A DNA stretch of 52,713 bases. Origin: Oscillospiraceae bacterium (GTDB lineage Bacteria; Bacillota; Clostridia; Oscillospirales; JAAYXM01). Positions within the stretch are counted from its first letter, which is position 1. Each line of letters starts with the position of its first letter. The position numbers and the translations under genes were made by a program. Positions 1 through 9,445 of this stretch are shown piece after piece. Location: assembly GCA_017439555.1 (NCBI GenBank), contig JAFSIZ010000089.1, positions 1-52,713 of the forward strand, in the 5' to 3' direction. The notes under the pieces are model-generated. The model made no database searches. It was not told where the DNA came from and saw only the letters and a list, made by a program, of their open reading frames with translations.

Positions 1-1631
1 CGCTCCTGAGACTCGCTTATTGCAAGCTCTGTTCCGTCAAGGCCGTCATACTTTTTCGGAACCGCATTGAGGTTAATCTCAAGCCCATCGGCAAGCTCAC
101 CGATTGCAACGGATACACCGCCTGCGCCGAAGTCATTACATCTCTTTATAAGCTTGCTTGCCTCAGGATTGCGGAAGAGGCGCTGAAGCTTTCTTTCCTC
201 GGGAGCATTACCCTTCTGTACCTCTGCACCGCAGGTTTCAAGCGACTCTGCAGTGTGTGACTTTGAAGAGCCTGTTGCACCGCCGCAACCGTCACGGCCA
301 GTGCTTCCGCCGAGAAGAATGACGATATCGCCGGGATCGGGGCGCTCACGTCTTACATTTTCCTGCGGAGCCGCCGCAATAACTGCGCCGATTTCCATAC
401 GCTTTGCCGCATATCCCTCGTGGAAAATTTCATCAACAATGCCCGTTGCAAGGCCGATCTGGTTACCATAGGACGAATAGCCTGCCGCCGCAGTTGTTAC
501 GATCTTTCTCTGCGGAAGCTTGCCCTTGATCGTTTCGCTGACAGGCTTGAGCGGATTGGCCGCACCTGTTACGCGCATTGCGCCATAGACATATGAACGG
601 CCGGAAAGCGGATCGCGGATTGCGCCGCCGATACAGGTTGCCGCACCGCCGAACGGCTCAATTTCTGTCGGGTGGTTGTGTGTCTCATTCTTGAAGAGGA
701 GAAGCCACGGCTCGATTTCCCCATCGACCTCAACATCGATTTTTACTGTGCAGGCATTAATCTCTTCAGACTCATCGAGCTTATCTAACTTTCCGTTCAT
801 CTTGAGATATTTTACTGCAACTGTTGCGAGATCCATAAGACAAATCGGCTTTGTTCTTCCGATTTCCTTGCGTGTCTCTATATATTCATCATAGGTTTTC
901 TGCAAAAGTTCATCCTCAAACTTTACCGAATCGATAGTTGTGAGGAAGGTTGTATGACGGCAATGGTCCGACCAATAGGTGTCGATCATACGAACTTCTG
1001 TTATTGTGGGGTTTCTGCCTTCTGTTTTAAAGTAGTTCTGGCAGAATTCAATATCGTCTGCATCCATAGCAAGACCATATTCGGAAACGAAAGCTTCAAG
1101 ACCCTTTCTGTCAAGATCAATAAAGCCATCGAGAGTTTTGACCTCTGTGGGGATATCATATTCAACCTTCAGAGTTTCAGGCTTTGCAAGGTCTGCTTCT
1201 CTTGACTCAACGGGGTTGATTACATATTTCTTGATTTCTGCAACATCCGCATCGGTAAGTGAGCCATAAAGAGCATAGAGCTTTGCTGTACGGATAAGAG
1301 GGCGGTCACCCTGAGAGATTATCTGGATACACTGTGCAGCGGAATCTGCTCTCTGGTCAAACTGACCGGGAAGAGGCTCAACTGCAAAAACAGATGCATC
1401 ACACGAGCAAACATTTATATCCTCTGAAACGATATCAAGCTGCGGCTCGGAGAAAACAGTCTGTTTTGCATAGTTAAAAAGCTCTTCCGTTATGTTTTCC
1501 GCATCATAGCGATTGATTACGCGGACATCGGTAAGACTTGTTATTCCGAGAAGGGTTCTTGCATCGGAAAGAAGCGCACGAGCTTCATTTGCAAGCTCTT
1601 TTTTCTTTTCGACATATACTCTGTATACCAT
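1..1631 (-). CDS. purL: Phosphoribosylformylglycinamidine synthase (FGAM synthase), N-terminal part
   Basis: The enzyme converts FGAR, glutamine and ATP to FGAM, step 4 of de novo purine synthesis, in the cytoplasm. Reading from ATG at 1631 gives an open frame of about 543 codons that runs off the window edge, so only the N-terminal portion is visible. The start MVYRVYVEKKKELANEA fits the long single-chain PurL of Clostridia. The linker motif DTYWSDHCRHTTF lies near residue 217 and the ATP-site motif ETHNHPTEIEPFGGAATCIG near 313, followed by GSTGRDGCGGATGSS. The C-terminal glutamine amidotransferase domain would lie beyond position 1. It starts 3 nt after the purD stop and is the last visible gene of the operon. 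Identity is secure; total length is unknown. Confidence 0.95.
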   Translation of the reverse strand, partial: MVYRVYVEKKKELANEARALLSDARTLLGITSLTDVRVINRYDAENITEELFNYAKQTVFSEPQLDIVSEDINVCSCDASVFAVEPLPGQFDQRADSAAQCIQIISQGDRPLIRTAKLYALYGSLTDADVAEIKKYVINPVESREADLAKPETLKVEYDIPTEVKTLDGFIDLDRKGLEAFVSEYGLAMDADDIEFCQNYFKTEGRNPTITEVRMIDTYWSDHCRHTTFLTTIDSVKFEDELLQKTYDEYIETRKEIGRTKPICLMDLATVAVKYLKMNGKLDKLDESEEINACTVKIDVEVDGEIEPWLLLFKNETHNHPTEIEPFGGAATCIGGAIRDPLSGRSYVYGAMRVTGAANPLKPVSETIKGKLPQRKIVTTAAAGYSSYGNQIGLATGIVDEIFHEGYAAKRMEIGAVIAAAPQENVRRERPDPGDIVILLGGSTGRDGCGGATGSSKSHTAESLETCGAEVQKGNAPEERKLQRLFRNPEASKLIKRCNDFGAGGVSVAIGELADGLEINLNAVPKKYDGLDGTELAISESQE

Positions 1632-1634
1632 ATC

Positions 1635-2903
1635 TTAGTCCTCCCTTGCGCGAAGTGCTTTTGCACCGATATCACTGCGGTAATATGCATTATTAAAGTG
1701 AATCTGCGAAACGAGCTTATATGCTCCGTCGATTGCGCTCTTGAGCGAGCTTGCAACAGCGGTTGCACCGAGAACACGTCCGCCGTTTGTGAGAAGCTTA
1801 TCGCCTTCGAGCTTTGCACCTGCGACATAGACATTATCGGAAATTTCATCCGGAATCGTCATCTCAAAGCCTTTTTCATAATCTGTCGGATAGCCATTTG
1901 ATGCCATTATGACACAGCAGGCATTCTTATCGCTGAACTTTACGCTTATATCCTTGAGTTTGCCGTTCGTTACAGCCTGCATAACCGTCAGGAGGTCGCT
2001 ATCTAAAAGAGGAAGTACAACCTGAGTTTCAGGATCGCCGAAACGGCAGTTATACTCGATGACCTTCGGACCGTTCGGTGTGAGCATAAGCCCGAAATAG
2101 AGACAGCCCTTGAAGGTTCTTCCCTCTGCGTTCATCGCTTTGATTGTCGGGACGAAAATCGTCTTCATACATTCAGCTGCGATATCATCCGTATAATAGG
2201 GATTCGGCGCGACAGTTCCCATACCGCCGGTGTTGAGACCTGTGTCGTTATCGCCGATTCTCTTATGGTCCATAGAAGAGATCATCGGAACAACTGTTTC
2301 ACCATCAGTAAAAGCAAGAACAGAAACCTCCGGACCTGTAAGAAATTCTTCGATGACAATCGTCTCGCCGCTTTTGCCGAACGCCTTATCCTGCATCATT
2401 GATTTTACCGCATCCATTGCCATTTCTCTTGTTTCGGCAATGATGACACCCTTACCAAGTGCCAAGCCGTCTGCCTTTACAACAGTCGGAATCGGCGCAG
2501 TTTCAAGGTATTCGAGCGCCGCATCCATATTATCGAACACCTCATACTGAGCTGTCGGGATATCATATTTTTTCATAAGGTTCTTTGAGAAAACCTTACT
2601 GCCTTCGATTATTGCAGCATTGGCGCGAGGACCGAAGCACGGGATACCCTTTTCTTCAAGAGCATCAACAGCACCGAGAACAAGCGGATCATCAGGAGCG
2701 ACGATTGCATAGTCGATTTTATTGGATACCGCAAAATCAACAATTGCCGGAATATCCTTTGCTCCGATGTCAACACATATTGCATCCTTTGCCATACCGC
2801 CGTTTCCTGGGAGCGCAAATATTTCAGAGACATTTTTATTCTGTTTTATCTTTTTGATGATGGCATGCTCTCTGCCGCCGCCACCAACTACCATAATTTT
2901 CAT
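1635..2903 (-). CDS. purD: Phosphoribosylamine-glycine ligase (GAR synthetase)
   Basis: An ATP-grasp ligase that joins glycine to phosphoribosylamine to make GAR (purine step 2). At 422 aa it has the normal family length. The N-terminal GGGGREHAI loop (residues 7-15), the ATP-grasp entry GSKVFSKNLMKKYDIPTA, the lysine segment KADGLALGKGV and the EFLTGPEVSVLAF strand are all present, along with the GTVAPNPYY segment typical of PurD. The gene starts about 19 nt after the transformylase stop and ends 3 nt before purL, so it is translationally linked to both. Nothing looks broken. Confidence 0.97.
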   Translation of the reverse strand: MKIMVVGGGGREHAIIKKIKQNKNVSEIFALPGNGGMAKDAICVDIGAKDIPAIVDFAVSNKIDYAIVAPDDPLVLGAVDALEEKGIPCFGPRANAAIIEGSKVFSKNLMKKYDIPTAQYEVFDNMDAALEYLETAPIPTVVKADGLALGKGVIIAETREMAMDAVKSMMQDKAFGKSGETIVIEEFLTGPEVSVLAFTDGETVVPMISSMDHKRIGDNDTGLNTGGMGTVAPNPYYTDDIAAECMKTIFVPTIKAMNAEGRTFKGCLYFGLMLTPNGPKVIEYNCRFGDPETQVVLPLLDSDLLTVMQAVTNGKLKDISVKFSDKNACCVIMASNGYPTDYEKGFEMTIPDEISDNVYVAGAKLEGDKLLTNGGRVLGATAVASSLKSAIDGAYKLVSQIHFNNAYYRSDIGAKALRARED

Positions 2904-2921
2904 CGGGAAAACCTCCGTTTT

Positions 2922-4106
2922 TTAGTGGTGGAACAGGCGCATTCCTGTGAATGCCATAGCGATTCCGTGCTTGTCGCAGCATTCGATAACAATATCATCG
3001 CGAATTGAGCCGCCCGGCTCTGCAATATACTTGACACCGCTTGCAAATGCGCGGTCGATATTATCAGCGAACGGGAAGAATGCATCTGAACCGAGAGCAA
3101 CACCGTCGATCGTGTCGAGGTATGCACGCATTTCTTCAGCTGTAAAGGGCTCAGGCTTGCGTGTGAAGTATCTTTCCCAGACGCCGTCAGCTGTTACATC
3201 CTCTTCATTCTTGTTGATGTAGCCGTCAATTACATTGTCGCGGTCAGGTCTGCCAAGGTCTTCTCTGAACGGAAGGTTGAGAACCTTCTCGTGCTGGCGG
3301 AGGAACCAGGTGTCTGCCTTTGTTCCTGCAAGGCGTGTGCAGTGGATTCTCGACTGCTGACCTGCGCCGACACCGATTGCCTGACCGTCAACTGCATAGC
3401 AGACGGAATTGGACTGAGTATATTTGAGAGTGATGAGAGCAACGATGAGATCGCGGAGCGCATCTTCCGGTATATCCTTATTTGCAGTTACGATATTGCC
3501 GAGAAGCTCACGGTTGATCTTGAAGTTGTTTCTGCCCTGCTCAAAAGTTATGCCGAAAACGTGTTTATGTTCAACTTCCTGCGGAACATAATTCGGGTCA
3601 ATTTTGACGATATTATAGTTGCCCTTGCGCTTTGTCTTGAGAATTTCAAGTGCCCCGGGCTCATATCCCGGAGCGATGACGCCATCGGAAACCTCGCGCT
3701 TAATCATCTTTGCCGTTGTTACATCGCAGACATCGGAAAGCGCAACCCAGTCACCGAAGGAGCACATACGGTCTGTTCCTCTTGCTCTTGCATATGCACA
3801 AGCGAGCGGAGATTCATCGAGCCCTTCAACATCATCGACAAAGCAAGCCTTTTTGAGCTTGTCCGAGAGAGGAATTCCGACAGCAGCAGAAGTCGGGCTT
3901 ACGTGCTTAAAGGATGTTGCCGCAGGAAGCCCAAGAGCTTCCTTGAGCTCCTTTACAAGCTGCCATGAATTGAATGCATCAAGAAAGTTGATAAAACCCG
4001 GACGGCCGGAGAGAATCTCAATCGGAAGGTCGCTTCCGTCGCTCATAAAGATTTTTGCCGGCTTTTGATTCGGGTTACAGCCGTATTTAAGTTCAAATTC
4101 TTTCAT
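2922..4106 (-). CDS. purH: Stand-alone AICAR transformylase (PurH-type, no IMP cyclohydrolase domain)
   Basis: Transfers a formyl group from 10-formyl-THF to AICAR, giving FAICAR (penultimate step). At 394 aa it is much shorter than the roughly 510-aa bifunctional PurH: the N-terminal MGS-like cyclohydrolase domain is missing and the protein opens directly with MKEFELKYGCNPNQKPAKIF, the start of the AICARFT fold. The catalytic Lys-His pair is visible in SFKHVSPTSAAVGIPL, and SNSVCYAVDGQAIGVGAGQQSR is the conserved C-terminal AICARFT segment. The missing activity is supplied by the PurO-type protein encoded immediately upstream (4123-4842). This split arrangement is known in some Clostridia. 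Confidence 0.94.
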   Translation of the reverse strand: MKEFELKYGCNPNQKPAKIFMSDGSDLPIEILSGRPGFINFLDAFNSWQLVKELKEALGLPAATSFKHVSPTSAAVGIPLSDKLKKACFVDDVEGLDESPLACAYARARGTDRMCSFGDWVALSDVCDVTTAKMIKREVSDGVIAPGYEPGALEILKTKRKGNYNIVKIDPNYVPQEVEHKHVFGITFEQGRNNFKINRELLGNIVTANKDIPEDALRDLIVALITLKYTQSNSVCYAVDGQAIGVGAGQQSRIHCTRLAGTKADTWFLRQHEKVLNLPFREDLGRPDRDNVIDGYINKNEEDVTADGVWERYFTRKPEPFTAEEMRAYLDTIDGVALGSDAFFPFADNIDRAFASGVKYIAEPGGSIRDDIVIECCDKHGIAMAFTGMRLFHH

Positions 4107-4122
4107 CGTTCTCTATCCCCTC

Positions 4123-4842
4123 TTATTTATTCTTATTTATCATTCTGTTCTCTTCTTTTCCGCTTGCAAGGTCGATATAGCGGACATAGAGAGAAATCTT
4201 GTTGTCTTCATCGAGCGCATTCCAGAGCGAATTTGTAAACTCGTCGATATCATCGGGGATAGCAACGCGCTCAGGCTCTCCCTGGAATGTCGGAATCGGA
4301 TTTCCGTCGCATACATATGTATGAATGAAGTGACCGAGGCCCGCAATTGCCGGGTAATCATATGTGTAGCGTGCGCAAGCGGAGCCGACTTCATCAATAC
4401 TCTTGAGAATGCTCATCTCATATGTGAAATCGCCTTCATCAAAGGTTGCCATACCGCTTATACGCGGTGTGAAGTTTGGTGCATCCGGCTCAAACTCACG
4501 TGTGTTAAGCGCATCTCTGAAGCTTTTGCCGTCTTTGATAAAATCATAGATTGTGTCTGTCTGATTTCCGTTTGTTACGATGAGCTTGTTTTCAAAGCTG
4601 CGGATTGCCGCATAGATGATGAGGCTCGGATCTTCAACCTTGGAAGCATCAAACGGCTCTGTGAAAACCTCGCCGTTCTTCTCGGTGAAGACACGGTTGC
4701 GGCTATTTGCACTTCTTCCCATAATGAAATATGCAGTGCAAGCCTTTTTGCCGTCAGCACTTTTTCCGATGACGATACCGCGACCGACATAGGAATTTCC
4801 TTCTACCTGCTTTGCGATGTCATTTACTTCATATATATTCAT
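4123..4842 (-). CDS. purO: IMP cyclohydrolase, PurO type
   Basis: Predicted to close FAICAR to IMP, the last step of the pathway. The 239-aa product does not resemble the PurH cyclohydrolase domain. Its features, NSYVGRGIVIGKSADGKKAC, YFIMGRSANSRNRVF near the N-terminus and an N-terminal-hydrolase-like beta pattern, match the PurO/IMP_cyclohyd family described first from archaea. It sits 16 nt upstream of the truncated purH, which lacks exactly this activity, and this context makes the call firm. The C-terminal tail after the core (SGKEENRMINKNK) is polar and probably disordered. The symbol follows the archaeal name; some databases label it IMP cyclohydrolase only. Confidence 0.88.
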   Translation of the reverse strand: MNIYEVNDIAKQVEGNSYVGRGIVIGKSADGKKACTAYFIMGRSANSRNRVFTEKNGEVFTEPFDASKVEDPSLIIYAAIRSFENKLIVTNGNQTDTIYDFIKDGKSFRDALNTREFEPDAPNFTPRISGMATFDEGDFTYEMSILKSIDEVGSACARYTYDYPAIAGLGHFIHTYVCDGNPIPTFQGEPERVAIPDDIDEFTNSLWNALDEDNKISLYVRYIDLASGKEENRMINKNK

Positions 4843-4859
4843 ATGTATGTTCCTTTCAC

Positions 4860-5465
4860 TTACTTTGAAATAATTTCTGCCGAAACCTTCTCAACAGAAG
4901 CCGGAAGAATCTTCCACTCTGCAAGGCGCATAACGCGCTTCTGCAAGCTTTCCGCCGTGTCATCCTCGCGGATGGCGACTGCTTTTTGCATAATGATTTC
5001 ACCACCGTCGGGAATTTCATTGACAAAATGGACGGTTGCGCCCGTCACCTTAACTCCATATGAGAGCGCGGCTTCATGGACACGGAGACCGTAAAAGCCT
5101 TCTCCGCAGAAGGAAGGAATGAGCGACGGATGAACGTTTATTATTCTCTTCGGGTAGCGCTTTGTGAAATTCTCACTGAGAATTACCATAAATCCCGCAA
5201 GAACGATCAAATCGATATTTTTCTCATCCAAAAGCTTGATTATTGCTTCTTCAAAAGCCTCCTGACTTCCGAGCTGCTTCTTCGAAACAACTGCAGTCTC
5301 GATATTGGCTTTATCGGCTCTTTCAAGCGCATATGCGCCCTCTTTGTTTGAGATTACAAGCTCAATTTTTCCACTTTTGATGATACCCTTCTTCTCGGCA
5401 TCTATAAGCGCCTGAAGATTCGTTCCGCCGCCGGAAACGAGAACCGCTATTTTTGTGCGACTCAT
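4860..5465 (-). CDS. purN: Phosphoribosylglycinamide formyltransferase 1
   Basis: Formylates GAR with 10-formyl-THF to give FGAR (step 3). At 201 aa it has the usual PurN length. Visible are the phosphate-binding [15 protein letters not shown] loop at the N-terminus, the [11 protein letters not shown] segment carrying the catalytic His, and [17 protein letters not shown] carrying the catalytic Asp. The start ATG overlaps the purM stop by 4 nt (ATGA), so the two are translationally coupled. The gap to the purO start is about 17 nt. Confidence 0.95.
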   Translation of the reverse strand: MSRTKIAVLVSGGGTNLQALIDAEKKGIIKSGKIELVISNKEGAYALERADKANIETAVVSKKQLGSQEAFEEAIIKLLDEKNIDLIVLAGFMVILSENFTKRYPKRIINVHPSLIPSFCGEGFYGLRVHEAALSYGVKVTGATVHFVNEIPDGGEIIMQKAVAIREDDTAESLQKRVMRLAEWKILPASVEKVSAEIISK

Positions 5466-6502
5466 AAAATCACCTTTTCATCAGACTTTATGATTTCACC
5501 GATGATATATGCATCTTCACCGTTTTCGCGGAGAATTGCAAGAGCGGTCTCAACCTCTTCCTTCGGAACAACGATACTCATACCGACACCCATATTGAAG
5601 GTGTTGAACATATCGCGCTCGCTGATGTTGCCTGTCTTTGCAATGAGGTCAAAAATCGGAAGAATGCGAACTGCAGATTTATCAATCTTTGCACCAAGTC
5701 CTTCCGGAATGCTTCTCGGAATATTTTCATAGAAGCCGCCGCCCGTGATATGGGAAATACCCTTGACATTAACCTTTTCAAGAAGTGCAAGAACCGGCTT
5801 TACATAAATTTTGGTCGGCGTGAGAAGTGTTTCGCCGATGCTCTTTCCACCGAGCGCTTCGCACGGGGATTTGATATCGGCATTCTCGACATCGAAAACC
5901 TTACGGACAAGCGAGAATCCGTTTGAATGGACACCGCTTGACGGAAGCGCGATCACTACATCGCCAGCTTCCATTTTCTTGTTGTCGATTATCTTTGACT
6001 TATCAACAACGCCTGTGCAATAACCTGCAAGGTCATATTCGTCAACCGGATAGAAGCCCGGCATCTCAGCTGTTTCGCCGCCGATAAGCGCCGCACCGGA
6101 CTGGACACAGCCTTCTGCAACGCCCTTGACTATATCTGCAATTCTTTCGGGAATGTTCTTTCCGCAAGCGATATAATCGAGGAAGAAGAGCGGCTTTGCT
6201 CCTGCACAGATGATATCGTTTACACACATAGCAACACAGTCGATGCCAACCGTGTCGTGTTTATCAAGAAGAAATGCAAGCTTGAGCTTTGTTCCAACGC
6301 CGTCTGTTCCGCTTACAAGAACCGGACGTGTCATACCTGTGACATCAAGCTCAAAGAGTCCGCCAAAGCCGCCGACATCCGAGCAGACGCCCGATGTCAT
6401 TGTCTTTGCGATGTGCTGCTTCATAAGCTCAACGGCGCGATATCCGGCTGTGATATCGACACCTGCTGCTGCATAGCTATCAGATTTTGACTGCATATTC
6501 AT
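5462..6502 (-). CDS. purM: Phosphoribosylformylglycinamidine cyclo-ligase (AIR synthetase)
   Basis: ATP-dependent closure of FGAM to AIR (step 5). The start is taken at ATG 6502 ([17 protein letters not shown]), because the upstream in-frame start at 6529 lies inside purF, and AAGGAAG sits about 8 nt before 6502. This gives 346 aa, the normal PurM length. Conserved segments include [56 protein letters not shown] and [12 protein letters not shown], all hallmarks of the PurM/SelD/HypE fold. It begins 3 nt beyond the purF stop and overlaps purN by 4 nt. Confidence 0.96.
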   Translation of the reverse strand: MNMQSKSDSYAAAGVDITAGYRAVELMKQHIAKTMTSGVCSDVGGFGGLFELDVTGMTRPVLVSGTDGVGTKLKLAFLLDKHDTVGIDCVAMCVNDIICAGAKPLFFLDYIACGKNIPERIADIVKGVAEGCVQSGAALIGGETAEMPGFYPVDEYDLAGYCTGVVDKSKIIDNKKMEAGDVVIALPSSGVHSNGFSLVRKVFDVENADIKSPCEALGGKSIGETLLTPTKIYVKPVLALLEKVNVKGISHITGGGFYENIPRSIPEGLGAKIDKSAVRILPIFDLIAKTGNISERDMFNTFNMGVGMSIVVPKEEVETALAILRENGEDAYIIGEIIKSDEKVIL

Positions 6503-6504
6503 AA

Positions 6505-7929
6505 TTAGTCTTCCTTTCCGTTCCAGCAATATGTACAGAGCTTGCAGGGATCTATCCCGATTGACTCGAGCACTCCTTCGAGTGACTGAAAATCTATTGA
6601 TGCGAGGTGAAGCTCTTTTGCGATTGTCTCGCGGAGCTTCTTTCCTCGCTCAGTTGCTCCGTCACAATATTCTTCGATATATTTAAATCCTTCTTCGCCT
6701 TCAAGGTCCATAATCGTGCGTCTTGCGATAAGCTCCATTTCGTTTGTTGCACGGGAAAAATTAAGGTATTTGCATCCGCACATAATCGGCGGACAAGCCG
6801 AGCGCATATGCACTTCCTTTGCTCCGTTGTCATAAAGGAACTCGACGGTTTCGCGAAGCTGTGTGCCGCGAACAACTGAGTCATCCACAAACAGGAGACT
6901 TTTATCCTGAATGAGCTCATGAACCGGAATCTGCTTCATTTTTGCAATCTTGCTGCGCTCTTTCTGCTGTGTCGGTATAAAGCTTCTCGACCACGTCGGT
7001 GTATATTTTATGAATGCACGGGCAAACGGAATTCCGCTTTCATTGGCATAGCCGATTGCGTGAGGTGTTCCCGAATCCGGAACTCCCGCAACATAGTCTA
7101 TGCTTTCAAGCTTTCCATTCTTCCTGTCATTTCGCGCCATAATTTTACCGTTGCGATAGCGCATCATTTCCACGTTGACACCTTCATAAGTCGATGTCGG
7201 ATAGCCATAATAACTCCAAAGAAATGCGCACATATGCATTTCTTCTCCCGGCGCTGCAAGCTGCTCAACTCCGTCAAGCGTGATTTTCACAATTTCACCG
7301 GGTCCGAGTTCACGTTCGTTTTCATATCCGAGCTTCGCATATGCAAAAGCCTCAAATGAAACGCAAAAGCCATCGTCGTTCTTCCCTATCATAACAGGTA
7401 TTCTTCCTACTCTGTCACGCGCGGCAATAATTGATCCGTCATCACAGAGAATCAGAATCGATGCCGTTCCCTCTATCTTACTCTGCACAAACTTTATACC
7501 CGCAACAAAATCTTTTTTCTGATTTATGAGCGCTGCAACAAGTTCTGTATTATTTACACCGCCGCTTGTCATAGCATCAAAATGGCCGCCGGACTCAAGA
7601 TATTCGGAAATCAGCTCTTCGGCATTATTGATAAGTCCAATAATACAAATAGCATAAGTTCCAAGCGCCGATTTTATCAGCAACGGCTGCGGATCATAAT
7701 CACTTATACACCCTATCGCGGATGTCCCCTTCATATCCTCAAAAACATGCTCGAACTTGGTACGGAACGGAGAGTTCTGAATGTTATGAATCTCACGCTG
7801 TAATCCGATTTTTTCATCATATGCGGCAATACCTCCGCGGCGTGTTCCGAGGTGAGAATGGTAATCTGTACCGAAGAAAACATCGCCGAGAGCATCATCA
7901 CGGCTTATTGCACCGAAAAAGCCTCCCAT
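6505..7929 (-). CDS. purF: Amidophosphoribosyltransferase-family protein lacking the glutaminase Cys
   Basis: The PurF family makes phosphoribosylamine from PRPP using glutamine-derived ammonia, the first committed purine step. The 474-aa product has the class II amidotransferase fold ([56 protein letters not shown]) and the PRPP loop [14 protein letters not shown] near residue 350. C-terminal cysteines ([11 protein letters not shown]462, C465 and C468 in [12 protein letters not shown]) resemble Fe-S ligands of Bacillus-type PurF. The start is fixed by AGGAGG 5 nt before ATG 7929 and reads MGGFFG, whereas active enzymes have Cys right after Met (CGIFG-like). Without that Cys, glutamine hydrolysis should not work. 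It may use free ammonia or a second PurF, or act otherwise. Family confidence is high; the glutaminase is probably inactive. Confidence 0.88.
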   Translation of the reverse strand: MGGFFGAISRDDALGDVFFGTDYHSHLGTRRGGIAAYDEKIGLQREIHNIQNSPFRTKFEHVFEDMKGTSAIGCISDYDPQPLLIKSALGTYAICIIGLINNAEELISEYLESGGHFDAMTSGGVNNTELVAALINQKKDFVAGIKFVQSKIEGTASILILCDDGSIIAARDRVGRIPVMIGKNDDGFCVSFEAFAYAKLGYENERELGPGEIVKITLDGVEQLAAPGEEMHMCAFLWSYYGYPTSTYEGVNVEMMRYRNGKIMARNDRKNGKLESIDYVAGVPDSGTPHAIGYANESGIPFARAFIKYTPTWSRSFIPTQQKERSKIAKMKQIPVHELIQDKSLLFVDDSVVRGTQLRETVEFLYDNGAKEVHMRSACPPIMCGCKYLNFSRATNEMELIARRTIMDLEGEEGFKYIEEYCDGATERGKKLRETIAKELHLASIDFQSLEGVLESIGIDPCKLCTYCWNGKED

Positions 7930-7944
7930 GTATACCTCCTAAAA

Positions 7945-8655
7945 TTATTCGCCAAGAATTCTCTTCATCATTTCTGTATATGCATCTTCAACATTGCCAA
8001 GATCACGACGGAAACGATCCTTATCAAGCTTCTCGTGTGTTGTGCTGTCCCAGAAGCGGCAGGTATCCGGTGATATCTCGTCAGCGAGGACGATTGTTCC
8101 ATCGGAGAGCTTGCCGAACTCGAGCTTGAAGTCAACGAGATCAACATTGAGCTTCTTGAAGAACTCCTTCATAACCTCGTTTACCTTGAATGCCATATTC
8201 TTGATTGTCTCAATCTCTTCGCGTGTTGCAACGCCGAGAGCGAGAGCATGATATTCATTGATAAGCGGATCGCCGAGATCGTCGTTCTTATAGGAGAACT
8301 CGATTGTCGGCTCTGCGAAAACGATTCCCTCTTCAACGCCATAGCGCTTTGCAAAGGAGCCTGCAGAAATATTTCTGATGATAACTTCGAGCGGAACGAT
8401 GGAAACTTTCTTGACGAGTGTTTCGCGATCGGAAAGCTCCTCGACAAAGTGAGTCGGTACGCCTTCCTTTTCAAGAAGCTGCATCATAAAGTTTGTTACA
8501 CGGTTGTTGATTGCACCCTTACCTGCAATTGTTCCCTTCTTGAGACCGTTGAATGCTGTCGCATCGTCCTTGTAGTCAACGAGAAGAACCTCTGGGTTAT
8601 CTGTTGCATAAACCTTCTTTGCTTTTCCTTCATAGAGCATTTCTTTCTTTTCCAT
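7945..8655 (-). CDS. purC: SAICAR synthetase
   Basis: Joins aspartate to CAIR with ATP to form SAICAR (step 8). The 236-aa length is standard. The N-terminus [19 protein letters not shown] is the classic nucleotide-binding strand-turn, followed by DATAFNG and the PVP-less loop KGAINN. The signature region [15 protein letters not shown] and [12 protein letters not shown] (metal and substrate site) are intact. The SD AGGAGG lies 8-9 nt upstream. It is the second gene of the operon, 23 nt after purE. Confidence 0.96.
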   Translation of the reverse strand: MEKKEMLYEGKAKKVYATDNPEVLLVDYKDDATAFNGLKKGTIAGKGAINNRVTNFMMQLLEKEGVPTHFVEELSDRETLVKKVSIVPLEVIIRNISAGSFAKRYGVEEGIVFAEPTIEFSYKNDDLGDPLINEYHALALGVATREEIETIKNMAFKVNEVMKEFFKKLNVDLVDFKLEFGKLSDGTIVLADEISPDTCRFWDSTTHEKLDKDRFRRDLGNVEDAYTEMMKRILGE

Positions 8656-8678
8656 TTTATATGACCTCCTAAAATATT

Positions 8679-9173
8679 TTACTTATTAAGTTCTGCCGCG
8701 ACTTTTGCATCCTTTTCGAGGACCGCTGCCGCGTCGGATTTACGCTTTGCATCGAGCTTTGCCGCAAGCTCTTTATCTTCAACTGCGAGAATCTGCGCCG
8801 CAAGAAGCGCCGCATTTGCACCACCGTTTATTGCAACGGTTGCAACAGGGATTCCCGACGGCATCTGGACTGTCGAGAGGAGCGCATCAAGCCCATCGAG
8901 ATTTGATGACTTGCACGGGATTCCGATAACCGGAAGAGTCGTGTTTGCGGCAACCGCACCTGCAAGGTGCGCCGCCATACCTGCCGCGGCAATCATAACA
9001 CCAAAGCCGTTCGCTCTTGCGTTAACCGCAAAATCACGAGCCTCTTCGGGTGTTCTGTGAGCCGAATAGACATGCACCTCGAACGGAATTTCAAGCTTTG
9101 ACAACATATCTGTTGCCTTCTGGATAATCGGCAGATCGCTGTCACTGCCCATAACGATTCCTACTTTTTTCAT
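8679..9173 (-). CDS. purE: 5-(carboxyamino)imidazole ribonucleotide mutase
   Basis: Converts N5-CAIR to CAIR; a class I enzyme that normally needs PurK, which is not in this window. Start ATG 9173 ([15 protein letters not shown]) has AAGGAGG about 10 nt upstream; an in-frame TTG at 9179 is only 4 nt from that SD and is less likely. The product is 164 aa. The phosphate-binding MGSDSDLP loop, [11 protein letters not shown] (catalytic His) and [11 protein letters not shown] are the class I signatures; class II PurE differs at the last motif. It is the first gene after the ZTP riboswitch, so it receives regulation directly. Confidence 0.95.
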   Translation of the reverse strand: MKKVGIVMGSDSDLPIIQKATDMLSKLEIPFEVHVYSAHRTPEEARDFAVNARANGFGVMIAAAGMAAHLAGAVAANTTLPVIGIPCKSSNLDGLDALLSTVQMPSGIPVATVAINGGANAALLAAQILAVEDKELAAKLDAKRKSDAAAVLEKDAKVAAELNK

Positions 9174-9197
9174 AGTCAACTGACCTCCTTTGAAATT

Positions 9198-9248
9198 AAA
9201 AAAAACAAAAAAGGGCGCACTTAACTCACCGGGGAGTTAAATGTGCCC
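9198..9248 (-). terminator. Riboswitch expression-platform terminator
   Basis: The minus-strand stem gggcacatttaact / agttaagtgcgccc (about 14 bp with one or two mismatches) has a CCCCGGTG-like loop and is followed by a T-rich run (9198-9212). Its 5' arm overlaps the conserved GGGCA of the aptamer, giving mutually exclusive folds: ligand-bound aptamer means read-through into purE. Confidence 0.88.
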
Positions 9249-9330
9249 AGACGGTCGGCAAATGCGGGGAAACACCCCGAAATTTCTCTGCTTCCTGTGG
9301 TGCTCCACAAATCCGTCAGTTACAGAGAAA
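9213..9330 (-). ncRNA. ZTP (pfl) riboswitch controlling the purine operon
   Basis: On the minus strand, a P1 helix (ctctg near 9323-9327 with cagag near 9286-9290) encloses ACUGACGGA and a 5-bp hairpin (arms 9305-9309 and 9296-9300). A linker hairpin at about 9265-9279 and the hallmark 3' element GCCGACCGTCTGGGCA at about 9244-9259 follow. This order and these conserved stretches match the ZTP/ZMP-sensing pfl motif. The last conserved bases (GGGCA) also start the terminator stem described separately, so ligand binding should prevent termination. ZTP/ZMP accumulates when 10-formyl-THF is short, which fits an operon rich in folate-dependent steps (PurN, AICARFT). Confidence 0.9.
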
Positions 9331-9352
9331 AATATTAAATTTCCACTCGCTA

Positions 9353-9382
9353 ATTATAACATATTCCGACGCTGACTGTCAA
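9353..9382 (-). promoter_or_regulatory. Promoter of the purine operon
   Basis: TTGACA (9377-9382) and TATAAT (9353-9358), both perfect, are separated by 18 nt. The predicted start near 9346 lies just upstream of the riboswitch P1. A textbook vegetative sigma-A promoter that leaves control to the riboswitch. Confidence 0.88.
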
Positions 9383-9445
9383 GGAAAATGCCCTCGTCAT
9401 TTTGACGGATTTTCAGGAAGAAAAGATGATCTTTTTGCAACAAAA

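Noticed and set aside
3291..3968. 225-aa plus-strand frame within the AICARFT gene
   Set aside because: Lies wholly inside a confidently identified gene with intact motifs; Cys-rich random translation.
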